Below, piece after piece: positions 8,931-14,646 of a stretch of 26,537 nucleotides of DNA (position 1 is its first letter; each line of letters opens with the position of its first letter). This DNA is from an uncultured Prevotella sp. Its GTDB lineage: Bacteria; Bacteroidota; Bacteroidia; Bacteroidales; Bacteroidaceae. The notes under the pieces are model-generated. The model worked only from the letters and a program-made list of their open reading frames with translations, was not told where the DNA came from and searched no databases. The DNA lies in assembly GCA_900553965.1 (NCBI GenBank), contig USFX01000008.1:1-26537 (forward strand). Reading direction: 5' to 3'. The translations under genes and the position numbers were made by a program.

Positions 8931-9980
8931 ATGAGAATAAAGAATATAATGCTTGGTCTGCTCGTCGGCAGTGCTTTTGGCCTCGTGGGTTGCTCTGACG
9001 ATGATTTTTCTGAGTTTCAGAGTGCTCTCACGGTTACTTCTGCCGAGACTTCCATAGAGGCTGCCGGAGGAACCAAGCAGATTTATGTAGAGGGACCGCT
9101 CGCTTCCGTTTACACTTCGGCTTCATGGCTCACTGTGGCTCAGAATGGTTCGGTTGTCAATGTGACGGCAGATGTGAATCCCGATGTTCAGTCGCGTAAC
9201 GCAATCGTTGTGATGAAAGCATCTGAAAGCGATTCGACCATAGTTAACATCTCGCAGTCCGGTGCCCGTGTTGAGTTCAATCTACCAGAGAAAATGACTG
9301 TTCTTGCTCATGGTAAGTCAGAAGCGACATTTGACATTCTGCACAATATTCCTGTCTATACAACTCCGAGTGACAGTTGGATTAGTGCTGTCGTTACAGA
9401 AGATGCCGTCACAGTTTATACAGAGCCCAATACGACCGGTGGCAACCGCGAAGGTTATATAGACATAGAGACAGGAATGATTTCGAAGCGTATTGCTATT
9501 GTCCAGTATGACATCTGCGGTCAGTATGATGTGACGGCAACGGATTTCAGCTCCCGTCCGAAACCCGTGTCGATGACAGGTAAGCTTATTGGCGGAGCGA
9601 CAGGCAATGATCTGCTGTTCATTCCCGAACAATATAGCGGTCAGTTGCAGATACCTATGACGTTTGATGCGTCGACCAACAGCATTAAAGTTTCGGCCGC
9701 ATCATATTGCGGACCTTACAACAATCTGTATGTTTATACGGTCATCGTAGCAGGAAATACTCAAAGTTATGAACCGGAGTCAACCATCAGTGGTCTGCTT
9801 GAGTCTACGGACAACGGGCAATTCGCGTTTACTTTGAATGCGGGAGAATGGAATGGAACGGCTGTGACCGGTTTCCGTCTCCGTTCGTTTACGGAGCAGA
9901 ATCCTGTTTCCGGCAATGTCGTTAGGGAAGTTTTGGCGAACTTCAAGACTCCTACGTTTGTTCGTGTTGCAGCTAATTGA
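8931..9980 (+). CDS. Lipoprotein with BACON-like beta-sandwich domains
   Basis: A 349-aa lipoprotein, last gene of the operon, starting 11 bp after its neighbour. The lipobox LVGC (C21) is followed by SDDDFSE. Residues about 30-110 look like a BACON/Ig-like domain, with TSIEAAGGTKQIYV, SASWLTV and the closing TIVNISQSG. A second similar repeat covers about 111-193 (SDSWISAV, then SKRIAIVQYD). The C-terminal 155 residues are beta-rich and unrecognised. BACON-type domains usually bind or space other parts of surface proteins. There is no enzyme motif. Two hairpins follow the gene, consistent with the operon ending here. Confidence 0.75.
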   Translation: MRIKNIMLGLLVGSAFGLVGCSDDDFSEFQSALTVTSAETSIEAAGGTKQIYVEGPLASVYTSASWLTVAQNGSVVNVTADVNPDVQSRNAIVVMKASESDSTIVNISQSGARVEFNLPEKMTVLAHGKSEATFDILHNIPVYTTPSDSWISAVVTEDAVTVYTEPNTTGGNREGYIDIETGMISKRIAIVQYDICGQYDVTATDFSSRPKPVSMTGKLIGGATGNDLLFIPEQYSGQLQIPMTFDASTNSIKVSAASYCGPYNNLYVYTVIVAGNTQSYEPESTISGLLESTDNGQFAFTLNAGEWNGTAVTGFRLRSFTEQNPVSGNVVREVLANFKTPTFVRVAAN

Positions 9981-9995
9981 AAACTCCGTTACTGT

Positions 9996-10014
9996 CTTTG
10001 CCATATAGGCAAAG
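9996..10014 (+). terminator. Short hairpin after the uptake operon
   Basis: A perfect 7-bp inverted repeat (CTTTGCC/GGCAAAG) with a 5-base loop, 15 bp after the stop codon at 9980. It has no T-run. It may stabilise the mRNA end or act together with the next hairpin. Confidence 0.45.
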
Positions 10015-10027
10015 TCGGGTGATATTT

Positions 10028-10068
10028 ATAACGGCATCATGACTCTTTTCGAGGCTTGATGCCGTTAT
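10028..10068. terminator. 12-bp hairpin, possible shared terminator
   Basis: Arms 10028-10039 and 10057-10068 pair perfectly over 12 bp and can extend inward by further pairs to a TTTTC loop. It sits downstream of the plus-strand operon. It also abuts the stop at 10070-10072 of a minus-strand open frame. It could therefore have served convergent transcription. No long T-run follows on either strand. Confidence 0.6.
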
Positions 10069-10069
10069 T

Positions 10070-10234
10070 CTATTCCACGGCAGTGCCGTCGCCATGGAAT
10101 ATGTCAATCGAGCTGTATTTCTCTTTGTTACGATATAGGCTTTCAAAGATGCTCATATCGTGACAAAGTAGTATCTTATCGGTGTTGTAGATGATAAAAT
10201 GAAGCTTTTTGCCGTAATTTAGCTTAATTTTATT
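10070..10234 (-). pseudogene. Possible gene remnant: 54-codon open frame without a start
   Basis: The minus strand has an open frame of 54 codons plus TAG, bounded upstream by TGA at 10235-10237. Its translation looks protein-like (KKLHFIIYNTDKILLCHD, then SIFESLYRNKEKYSSIDIF). There is no ATG, GTG or TTG near its 5' end; the first methionine is residue 27. A hairpin lies directly behind its stop. I read it as the 3' remnant of a lost gene, or a 27-codon small ORF starting at that methionine. The family is not recognised. Confidence 0.35.
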
Positions 10235-10242
10235 TCAAAATG

Positions 10243-10273
10243 TTTGCAATATAATAGAATATGTGTAACTTTG
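10243..10273 (+). promoter_or_regulatory. Promoter of the secreted protein gene at 10306
   Basis: TTTG at 10243-10246, a 19-bp spacer and TAACTTTG at 10266-10273 form a full Bacteroidetes consensus. The -7 box lies downstream of an in-frame ATG at 10261, so that ATG cannot normally be transcribed. This sets the real start at 10306. Confidence 0.8.
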
Positions 10274-10305
10274 CATCCGATATTTATAATATAAAAAGAA
10301 AGCGT

Positions 10306-11640
10306 ATGAAAAAATTTACTTTAACATTGATGGCATGTGCAGTCGCATTCAGCGGAATGGCACAGATGCAGAAGTTTGTTTCACCCGTTCCGGCTTCTAT
10401 AGCTGAGACAATGGCGTCCAAAGTTTATCAGGGTACAAAATTCCAAGTTACAGCGACTCCTCAAAGTGTTGTTGCCAAGAATATGGTCAATATGGATTTG
10501 AAAAAGGAACTGGCTCCGATTTCCAAAGTTGTGAAAACTTCTGGTGAAAGGATTTCTTTCTATCATGATCCATATATTTTCTCTGATGTTTTGGGAGGTT
10601 ATGCACAGGCACGAATGGAGTTGGGCTCATATACAGTTACAGGCTCAACCGTGAAAGTGAATCTTTATGGAGCTTTTGATATTGATGATATTGAAGGTAC
10701 AATATACGATGGTCCCAACAGCCACTCTTCGGATGGACTTGATTCCATTACATTCGCCAACAATCAGCAGGTCGCATATTTAGTGTCTGATCAAAGTCCG
10801 GTTGTTATTGCAACTTTTGATATCTCTGATACAGATGGAGACACTTATGCGGACACTGCAACTCCTTCTACGAAGTCTACTTTTGGAGCTTACTATAATG
10901 CAGCCGAAGGAACTATTTATTTCATGGATGATGAGTTTATCAGCCTCTATGTACCAAATAGGGAAATGCACATGGACTACATAAAGGGACAATTCTATAC
11001 AACAGCTGCTGCTGATTATGCGCCTTATACGCATGATGCGATTGTGACAAGCACATCTATTTATAATGAGAATGGACAATACAGCCCCGGTACCCAGCAG
11101 CCGGTTGAATCTCCTGCCCAGGCCATTCTGTTCTCGGATGGTGTATTGGTGAAGGGTGCCATGCCGACACAAGCAACAGCTGATAACTGGGTGTTCTTTG
11201 CTGATAATGCTACAAAAACGGGTTATGATGTAGCTACATTTGACTTTTTGTCAGAGTGGACAACTCAGAGTGGAGTCAAATATTCACTTGTTGTTTATAA
11301 CTTTGACAGAGACGGAAATGGTTTGGAGGCCGGTTCATTTACCACCACAATGGATTTGGATGATAATGAACTCATAGAGGCTACGGGCTGGTTTGGTGCT
11401 TATGTATATATTAGTAATGGTCAGAAAGGTTTATGGGATGTATATGATCAGTATTCTGTTTCTATCTCTCCGGATCTTAGTAATGGCATCAAGGGCGTGA
11501 GCACCGAGTCCGGCAAGGTTGCTGCAAAGGAATATTTCGACCTCTCCGGCCGCAAGGTTGAGTCGTCTGCCAAGGGTCTCGTTATCGAGAAGGTCAGATA
11601 TACTGATGGCAAGACCGTTAGCCGTAAGGTTGTTAAGTAA
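10306..11640 (+). CDS. Secreted protein with C-terminal sorting-like motif, unknown function
   Basis: 444 aa from the ATG at 10306. An upstream in-frame ATG at 10261 lies inside the promoter and would put 15 residues before the signal peptide, so it is rejected. The signal peptide is MKKFTLTLMACAVAFSGMAQ. The body is beta-rich with no motif I recognise. One acidic stretch, ISDTDGDTYADTAT (about residues 177-190), resembles a calcium-binding or linker loop. The last 38 residues (YFDLSGRKV ... KGLVIEKVRYTDGK ... RKVVK), preceded by NGIKGV, resemble the Por/type IX C-terminal sorting signal of Prevotella and Porphyromonas secreted proteins. I infer export through the outer membrane. The gene is alone on its transcript and ends in a strong terminator. 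Confidence 0.75.
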   Translation: MKKFTLTLMACAVAFSGMAQMQKFVSPVPASIAETMASKVYQGTKFQVTATPQSVVAKNMVNMDLKKELAPISKVVKTSGERISFYHDPYIFSDVLGGYAQARMELGSYTVTGSTVKVNLYGAFDIDDIEGTIYDGPNSHSSDGLDSITFANNQQVAYLVSDQSPVVIATFDISDTDGDTYADTATPSTKSTFGAYYNAAEGTIYFMDDEFISLYVPNREMHMDYIKGQFYTTAAADYAPYTHDAIVTSTSIYNENGQYSPGTQQPVESPAQAILFSDGVLVKGAMPTQATADNWVFFADNATKTGYDVATFDFLSEWTTQSGVKYSLVVYNFDRDGNGLEAGSFTTTMDLDDNELIEATGWFGAYVYISNGQKGLWDVYDQYSVSISPDLSNGIKGVSTESGKVAAKEYFDLSGRKVESSAKGLVIEKVRYTDGKTVSRKVVK

Positions 11641-11682
11641 GAGATTGGCACGCACAAAAAAGACAATCATATATTTGAAGAA

Positions 11683-11720
11683 AACGGGCGGACTGCAAAA
11701 CTGCAGTCCGCCCGTTCTTT
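11683..11720 (+). terminator. Strong intrinsic terminator
   Basis: A perfect 15-bp stem (11683-11697 with 11702-11716) with loop AAAC is followed by CTTTTG. The stem is GC-rich (ACGGGCGGACTGC). It ends the transcript of the secreted protein gene whose stop is at 11638-11640. Confidence 0.9.
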
Positions 11721-11776
11721 TGTATTGCTTGGCACATGTGCTCCGGACAAAATAAGATTATGTCTCTACATGTGAT

Positions 11777-11837
11777 ATTATGGAGGAGTGAAATTGTGTG
11801 GAGAAACGAACTTGTGTGGAGGAATGAGATTATGTGA
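11777..11837. repeat. Imperfect 18-bp tandem repeats
   Basis: Units at 11777-11792, 11793-11810, 11811-11828 and a partial 11829-11837 share the pattern ATTGTGTGGAGRAAYGAR with small changes. They lie in the gap before the hip fossil and hicAB. The gap between the terminator (11720) and the hic promoter holds only these repeats and the fossil. Confidence 0.55.
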
Positions 11838-11870
11838 ATAGTTGACCGTCATTTGTCTTTTTGCTTGTGT

Positions 11871-11936
11871 CATACCAGTTTCATTTTAGCTGGTTGTATG
11901 TTAAATAGTAGAAAAATCGCCATTATTCTTTTGGAA
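11871..11936 (-). pseudogene. Fossil of a hipB 3' end and hipA/hipS start
   Basis: Bases 11869-11897 match 14081-14109, the intact hipB/hipS junction, at 27 of 29 positions and in the same orientation. Read on the minus strand, the fossil encodes a LLFNIQPAKMKLV-stop tail against the intact LFGEELQPAKMKLL-stop. It keeps the ATGA stop/start overlap, followed by MTQA against the intact MTRA. Upstream the frame stays open but only weakly resembles HipB; downstream the hipS similarity fades after a few codons. It is probably the relic of an earlier or duplicated hip module. Confidence 0.6.
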
Positions 11937-11940
11937 AAGT

Positions 11941-11971
11941 TTTGTGAATAATAGAAATTTTGCTATTTTTG
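11941..11971 (+). promoter_or_regulatory. Promoter of hicAB
   Basis: TTTG at 11941-11944, a 19-bp spacer and TATTTTTG at 11964-11971 fit the Bacteroidetes consensus exactly. Transcription would begin near 11978, about 20 nt before the hicA start. HicB normally represses such promoters. I see no obvious long palindrome over the boxes. Confidence 0.7.
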
Positions 11972-11999
11972 CATTGTGAAATAACAAATACACTAAAGA

Positions 12000-12179
12000 A
12001 TTAAGAGCAGTGAATTACATAGAAGATTTATCAAGGCCGGTTACCGATTCGACCATGCGGAGGGAAGTCACTACTTCTACATCAAGGATGGACAGTTGAC
12101 CGAACCAATCCCGTATCACGGGTCAAAAGAAATGTTCCAACCACTTGCAAACAAACTGATTAAAAAGTACGGAGTGTAA
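12000..12179 (+). CDS. hicA: HicA-type mRNA interferase toxin with ATT start
   Basis: A 59-residue frame read from ATT at 12000. HicA toxins are small double-stranded-RNA-binding-fold ribonucleases that cleave mRNA. The frame begins (I)KSSELHRRFIKAGYRF, the usual HicA opening except that the start codon is ATT instead of ATG. It continues with GSHYFYIKDG, containing the catalytic histidine H24, and PYHGSKEM. It ends KLIKKYGV, so it is full length. An in-frame stop (TAA at 11994-11996) lies just upstream, and no in-frame ATG, GTG or TTG exists before residue 45 (ATG). The toxin is therefore either translated weakly from ATT or silenced by a start-codon mutation. hicB follows 53 bp later. Confidence 0.8.
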   Translation: MKSSELHRRFIKAGYRFDHAEGSHYFYIKDGQLTEPIPYHGSKEMFQPLANKLIKKYGV

Positions 12180-12232
12180 GAGTTCCGTGCTTTGAAACAA
12201 AATAAAGTCTAACCCAAAAGAACCAAAGAGTC

Positions 12233-12631
12233 ATGGAAAAGATTATAATGATTGTAGGAGCATCAAAGGATATGTTAAACGCATATTCAGACAACTGCGA
12301 CGGTATCTACGCAGGAGGTGATACCATTGAGGAGGTTAAAGCAGATACTGCGGAGGCAATACGTTTAATCAAGAAGAACTTGCCTGAAGACAGATGGCCG
12401 GAACAAATCAAGGGCGACTATGAAATAGAATGGCGATTCGACGTTCAAAGTTTTCTTGAATATTACTCAGGTTTTATGTCTCTTGCCGGTATGGAGAAGA
12501 TGACAGGTATCAATCAGAAGCAACTGTCCAACTATCTCAATCATCGTGCCGTACCTCGCAGAAAACAAGCTGATCGCATCCTTACGGGTGTTCATCGTTT
12601 TGCACAAGAACTGTTGAGCATAACACTCTGA
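12233..12631 (+). CDS. hicB: HicB antitoxin with C-terminal helix-turn-helix
   Basis: 132 aa, 53 bp after hicA on the same transcript. HicB proteins neutralise HicA through a degraded RNase-H-like N-terminal domain and repress the operon through a DNA-binding tail. Residues 1-75 fit the HicB fold (AYSDNCDGIYAGGDTIEEV, then KADTAEAIRLIKKNLPED). Residues about 88-130 form an XRE-like helix-turn-helix (LAGMEKMTGINQKQLSNYLN, then RRKQADRILTGVHRFAQEL). Length and domain order match HicB of the HTH type. The frame is intact, in contrast to the damaged or unusual start of its toxin, so the antitoxin appears to be kept functional. Confidence 0.88.
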   Translation: MEKIIMIVGASKDMLNAYSDNCDGIYAGGDTIEEVKADTAEAIRLIKKNLPEDRWPEQIKGDYEIEWRFDVQSFLEYYSGFMSLAGMEKMTGINQKQLSNYLNHRAVPRRKQADRILTGVHRFAQELLSITL

Positions 12632-12660
12632 TTTGTTATTTGACAAAAACAATCAGTGTT

Positions 12661-12690
12661 GCCGGAGTAGAAATACTTCGGCTTTTCTTT
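12661..12690 (+). terminator. Intrinsic terminator of hicAB
   Basis: Arms 12661-12668 and 12675-12682 (GCCGGAGT/ACTTCGGC, one G-U pair) close a 6-base loop and are followed by TTTTCTTT. The stem lies 30 bp after the hicB stop. Confidence 0.75.
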
Positions 12691-12710
12691 GTATGACGGG
12701 CATGTCATAC
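12691..12710. other. Small hairpin between convergent hicB and hipT
   Basis: A perfect 7-bp inverted repeat (GTATGAC/GTCATAC) with loop GGGCAT. It lies between the convergent ends of hicAB and hipBST and might stabilise or end the hip transcript. There is no T-run on the minus-strand side. Confidence 0.35.
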
Positions 12711-12753
12711 ATCTATGGTGAAATTGCGACCATGTTTGCGGATAGACTCTCTG

Positions 12754-13776
12754 TCATTCTTTTTGTGCGTTTTTGGTGACGTTTGTGTTGTCGGGAATTT
12801 CTTTCAGTCTGCTGATTCTTTCGTCAATCAGCTGCTTGTACCGTTCTTTCAGTTCTTCTGTGATGAATGACGAGTCTATGACCATGTTCCACCCGTCGCG
12901 GCATCCTATGAGTTTGTTGACGATATTCTCTGCGATTTTTTGTTCTATTCCGGATGCTTTCATGGCGTCGATGAATGACGGGCGCGAGAAGCCGGTGTTC
13001 ACCTCACTGTTGTCTGCTCCGGCCCCGACGAGCGGCATGGCGAGTTCGTCACGGTCGTTTATGCCGGTGAGCAATACGGACAGGAGGTCGTATGATGGGG
13101 AGAGGCGGTAGCCGATGCCGTCAGTCTCAATCAGAGAGAAGTTCTTGCAGTGCATGTCCGAGTTGCCGGTCATCCACGAGAATATGACGACGGTCCAAAA
13201 GCGCTGCACGTCGAGCATGGGCGAGGCCGAATATCGTTTGATTGTTTCGGCCAGTTGCAGATAAGCCCCTCTGTATTTATGTTCCGTCAGCCTGTTGGTC
13301 AGCTGACAGAAGTCGAGCATGGACAGTTTACTGCCTTTCTTGTCCCTGTCCATGCGTCTGGTGATGTATGCCAGTTCCCCGTCTCCCATTCTTATCAGTC
13401 CGTGTCTGGCGGTCTCGATGCCGGCAGCTTCGGCCATCTTCATTGTCAGGTCCTCCAGCTCCGGCATGGCCGTGTATGTCGGACTTTGCGGTTTCAGGAT
13501 GAAGTTACCCCATAGTCCGACGATGGTCAGCTTGTCCGGTTCGTTCTTTCCGCCGCGGTTTATGTCCAATGAGAGTTTCGGCTGTACGCCGGTGACGGAA
13601 GTGCTCTTTTCGAGTATTTGCAGGGCGAGTGCCTCTATGTTGTCTCTGGTGTATTGCAGTTCCGGGATCTTCCGCGTTCCGAACAGCTTCTGCGCGCAGG
13701 CCGGATGATAGTCTCCAGTGGTCTCCTGTCCGATATCCCTGTAGCAGCATAGGCATTTTTTAGTTTGTTTCTCCAT
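12754..13776 (-). CDS. hipT: HipT-like serine/threonine kinase toxin (split HipA core)
   Basis: A 340-aa HipA-family kinase lacking the N-subdomain, which is encoded separately by the next gene upstream. In Escherichia coli HipBST, HipT is the toxin and phosphorylates tryptophanyl-tRNA synthetase; the target here is unknown. Residues 8-33 hold a cysteine/histidine cluster (CLCC ... YHPAC) like a small zinc site. The glycine-rich loop motif SVTGVQPK spans 60-67, with S60 and T62 at the autophosphorylation positions. ATP-binding lysine K95 lies in NFILKP. Catalytic D207 and N212 are in GNSDMHCKN, and the metal-binding D230 is in SPSYD. All core residues are present. It overlaps hipS by 17 bp, which suggests coupled translation. 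Confidence 0.88.
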   Translation of the reverse strand: MEKQTKKCLCCYRDIGQETTGDYHPACAQKLFGTRKIPELQYTRDNIEALALQILEKSTSVTGVQPKLSLDINRGGKNEPDKLTIVGLWGNFILKPQSPTYTAMPELEDLTMKMAEAAGIETARHGLIRMGDGELAYITRRMDRDKKGSKLSMLDFCQLTNRLTEHKYRGAYLQLAETIKRYSASPMLDVQRFWTVVIFSWMTGNSDMHCKNFSLIETDGIGYRLSPSYDLLSVLLTGINDRDELAMPLVGAGADNSEVNTGFSRPSFIDAMKASGIEQKIAENIVNKLIGCRDGWNMVIDSSFITEELKERYKQLIDERISRLKEIPDNTNVTKNAQKE

Positions 13777-14086
13777 ATTCTCTCACGCTTATGTTTCCGA
13801 TGCAGTCTTTACAGCACGTGACCAAAAGTTTCATCCGGTCACGCGGGTTTATCTTCCATGTCTTGTCTACGATGTCGAGCATCCAGCCTTCCGGTATCAG
13901 GCCGTCAAAGACAGGGAAGAGAAACTCCTTCTCAAACACCTCCTCTTGAAGAGGCATTGTGGGGCTTAGTGGCACAGCCCCCTCGCTTTTGATATATTTC
14001 TCGTCATATCTGAATGTATATCCGTCAGAGTTCTCGACGAGTGTGCCGCAGAAGCGGTCGTTGATGTAAATGTTTGCCCTTGTCAT
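13760..14086 (-). CDS. hipS: HipS-like protein (HipA N-terminal subdomain)
   Basis: A 108-aa protein equivalent to the N-subdomain-1 of HipA ('Couple_hipA' type). In HipBST this small protein, not HipB, is the antitoxin that blocks the kinase; this comes from the E. coli system and is inferred here. It opens MTRANIYINDRFCGTL and contains PLSPTMPL and FPVFDGLIPEGW (W68), the signature of this domain. A tryptophan in this area of E. coli HipS is reported to enter the kinase active site, and W68 is a candidate counterpart. The C-terminal VTCCKDCIGNISV is typical of Bacteroidetes copies. The start ATG overlaps the hipB stop (ATGA), and the end overlaps hipT by 17 bp. Confidence 0.88.
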   Translation of the reverse strand: MTRANIYINDRFCGTLVENSDGYTFRYDEKYIKSEGAVPLSPTMPLQEEVFEKEFLFPVFDGLIPEGWMLDIVDKTWKINPRDRMKLLVTCCKDCIGNISVREYGETN

Positions 14087-14283
14087 AGCAGTTTCATTTT
14101 AGCCGGTTGCAGCTCTTCTCCGAACAGATAGAGCACTTGGTTGACCTTGTCCATCTGTACGGTGGTCTTGCCGCGTTCCAGTTCTCTGATGAACCTTATC
14201 CCTACGCCCGTCCGCTCGGAGAGCTCAATCTGAGTGAGGTGGAACAGTTTTCTTTTGGCGCGGATGTATTCTCCTATTTCCAT
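14083..14283 (-). CDS. hipB: HipB-like XRE-family DNA-binding protein
   Basis: A 66-aa helix-turn-helix protein, first gene of the hipB-hipS-hipT operon. The XRE fold covers nearly the whole protein: LTQIELSERTGVGIRFIREL is the helix-turn-helix (about residues 16-35), followed by ERGKTTVQMDKVNQVLYLFG. It is probably the operon repressor and may augment HipS. Four palindromic sites at regular spacing lie directly upstream and are its likely operators. The tail QPAKMKLL is duplicated in a fossil at 11871-11936. The start ATG at 14281-14283 is the only good one. The stop overlaps the hipS start by 4 bp. Confidence 0.88.
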   Translation of the reverse strand: MEIGEYIRAKRKLFHLTQIELSERTGVGIRFIRELERGKTTVQMDKVNQVLYLFGEELQPAKMKLL

Positions 14284-14320
14284 AAGCCGGTTGGTTTCTG
14301 ATTATGTTGTTTGAATGTTA

Positions 14321-14460
14321 ACCCCCGTACGGGTATAAAACAATCATACAGACTGAATATTAGTCCCGTGCGGGTATAAAAGCGTTGGTCGGGCCGCGTA
14401 ATAAGCCCTTACGGGTACAAAGATACATAAAAAGACCGGATATTGTACCCGCAAGGGGTT
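14321..14460. promoter_or_regulatory. Four phased palindromic sites, putative HipB operators
   Basis: Core palindromes CCCGTACGGG (14324-14333), CCCGTGCGGG (14365-14374), CCCTTACGGG (14406-14415) and CCCGCAAGGG (14448-14457) begin 41, 41 and 42 bp apart, close to four helical turns. The first three carry GGGTATAAA or GGGTACAAA on their right side. The fourth carries the same flank (TTGTACCC) on its left, so it is inverted. They fill the space between hipB and the ATPase repeats. Each is a dimer-sized operator and all would face the same side of the helix. HipB binding is inferred from position. Confidence 0.75.
14418..14425 (-). promoter_or_regulatory. Putative -7 box of the hipBST operon
   Basis: The minus strand reads TATCTTTG, between the third and fourth palindromes. 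The -33 region would fall inside the fourth palindrome and transcription would start inside the third. That fits repression by a bound HipB. No TTTG -33 box is seen. The leader would be about 130 nt. Confidence 0.5.
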
Positions 14461-14519
14461 ATTTCTTTGGATTTTATTGTGCTTTTACTGTTGGTGGGAT
14501 GGTGGTGGGCAGACGTCTT

Positions 14520-14601
14520 ATCCTCGAAAAAGTGTGGTGGAATGGTTGATATATCCTCGAAAAAGTGTGTTAAAACGACGAATATATCCTCGAAAAAGTG
14601 T
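14520..14601 (+). repeat. Three identical 15-bp repeats at 33-bp spacing
   Basis: TCCTCGAAAAAGTGT occurs exactly at 14521-14535, 14554-14568 and 14587-14601; the preceding base is A in all three copies, while the next base (G, G, A) and the spacers differ. The last copy runs into the -7 box of the ATPase gene. The even spacing suggests protein binding sites for regulation. The spacers show little similarity, so this is not a simple tandem duplication. Confidence 0.85.
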
Positions 14602-14608
14602 ATCTTTG
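14601..14608 (+). promoter_or_regulatory. -7 promoter box of the ATPase gene
   Basis: TATCTTTG fits TAnnTTTG and lies 38 bp before the start codon. There is no TTTG at the -33 position; that place lies just before the third 15-bp repeat. Expression may depend on a factor that binds the repeats. Confidence 0.65.
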
Positions 14609-14646
14609 CATCGTAAGTATGTTGATTTAAAGGTGTTTAGCTCGTT

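Noticed and set aside
10261..10305. Upstream in-frame ATG that would extend the secreted protein by 15 residues
   Set aside because: The TAACTTTG -7 box lies inside this extension (10266-10273), and it would bury the signal peptide. The start at 10306 is preferred.
12754..14086. hipA broken by a frameshift into two pieces
   Set aside because: Both pieces have their own ATG, the 17-bp overlap is tidy, and HipT has its own N-terminal cysteine cluster. Split hipS/hipT genes are a known arrangement, so this is not a pseudogene.
14321..14601. CRISPR-like array from the 41-bp and 33-bp spaced repeats
   Set aside because: Repeat units are only 10-15 bp, there are just three or four copies, one is inverted, and no cas gene is present. 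Operator arrays fit better.
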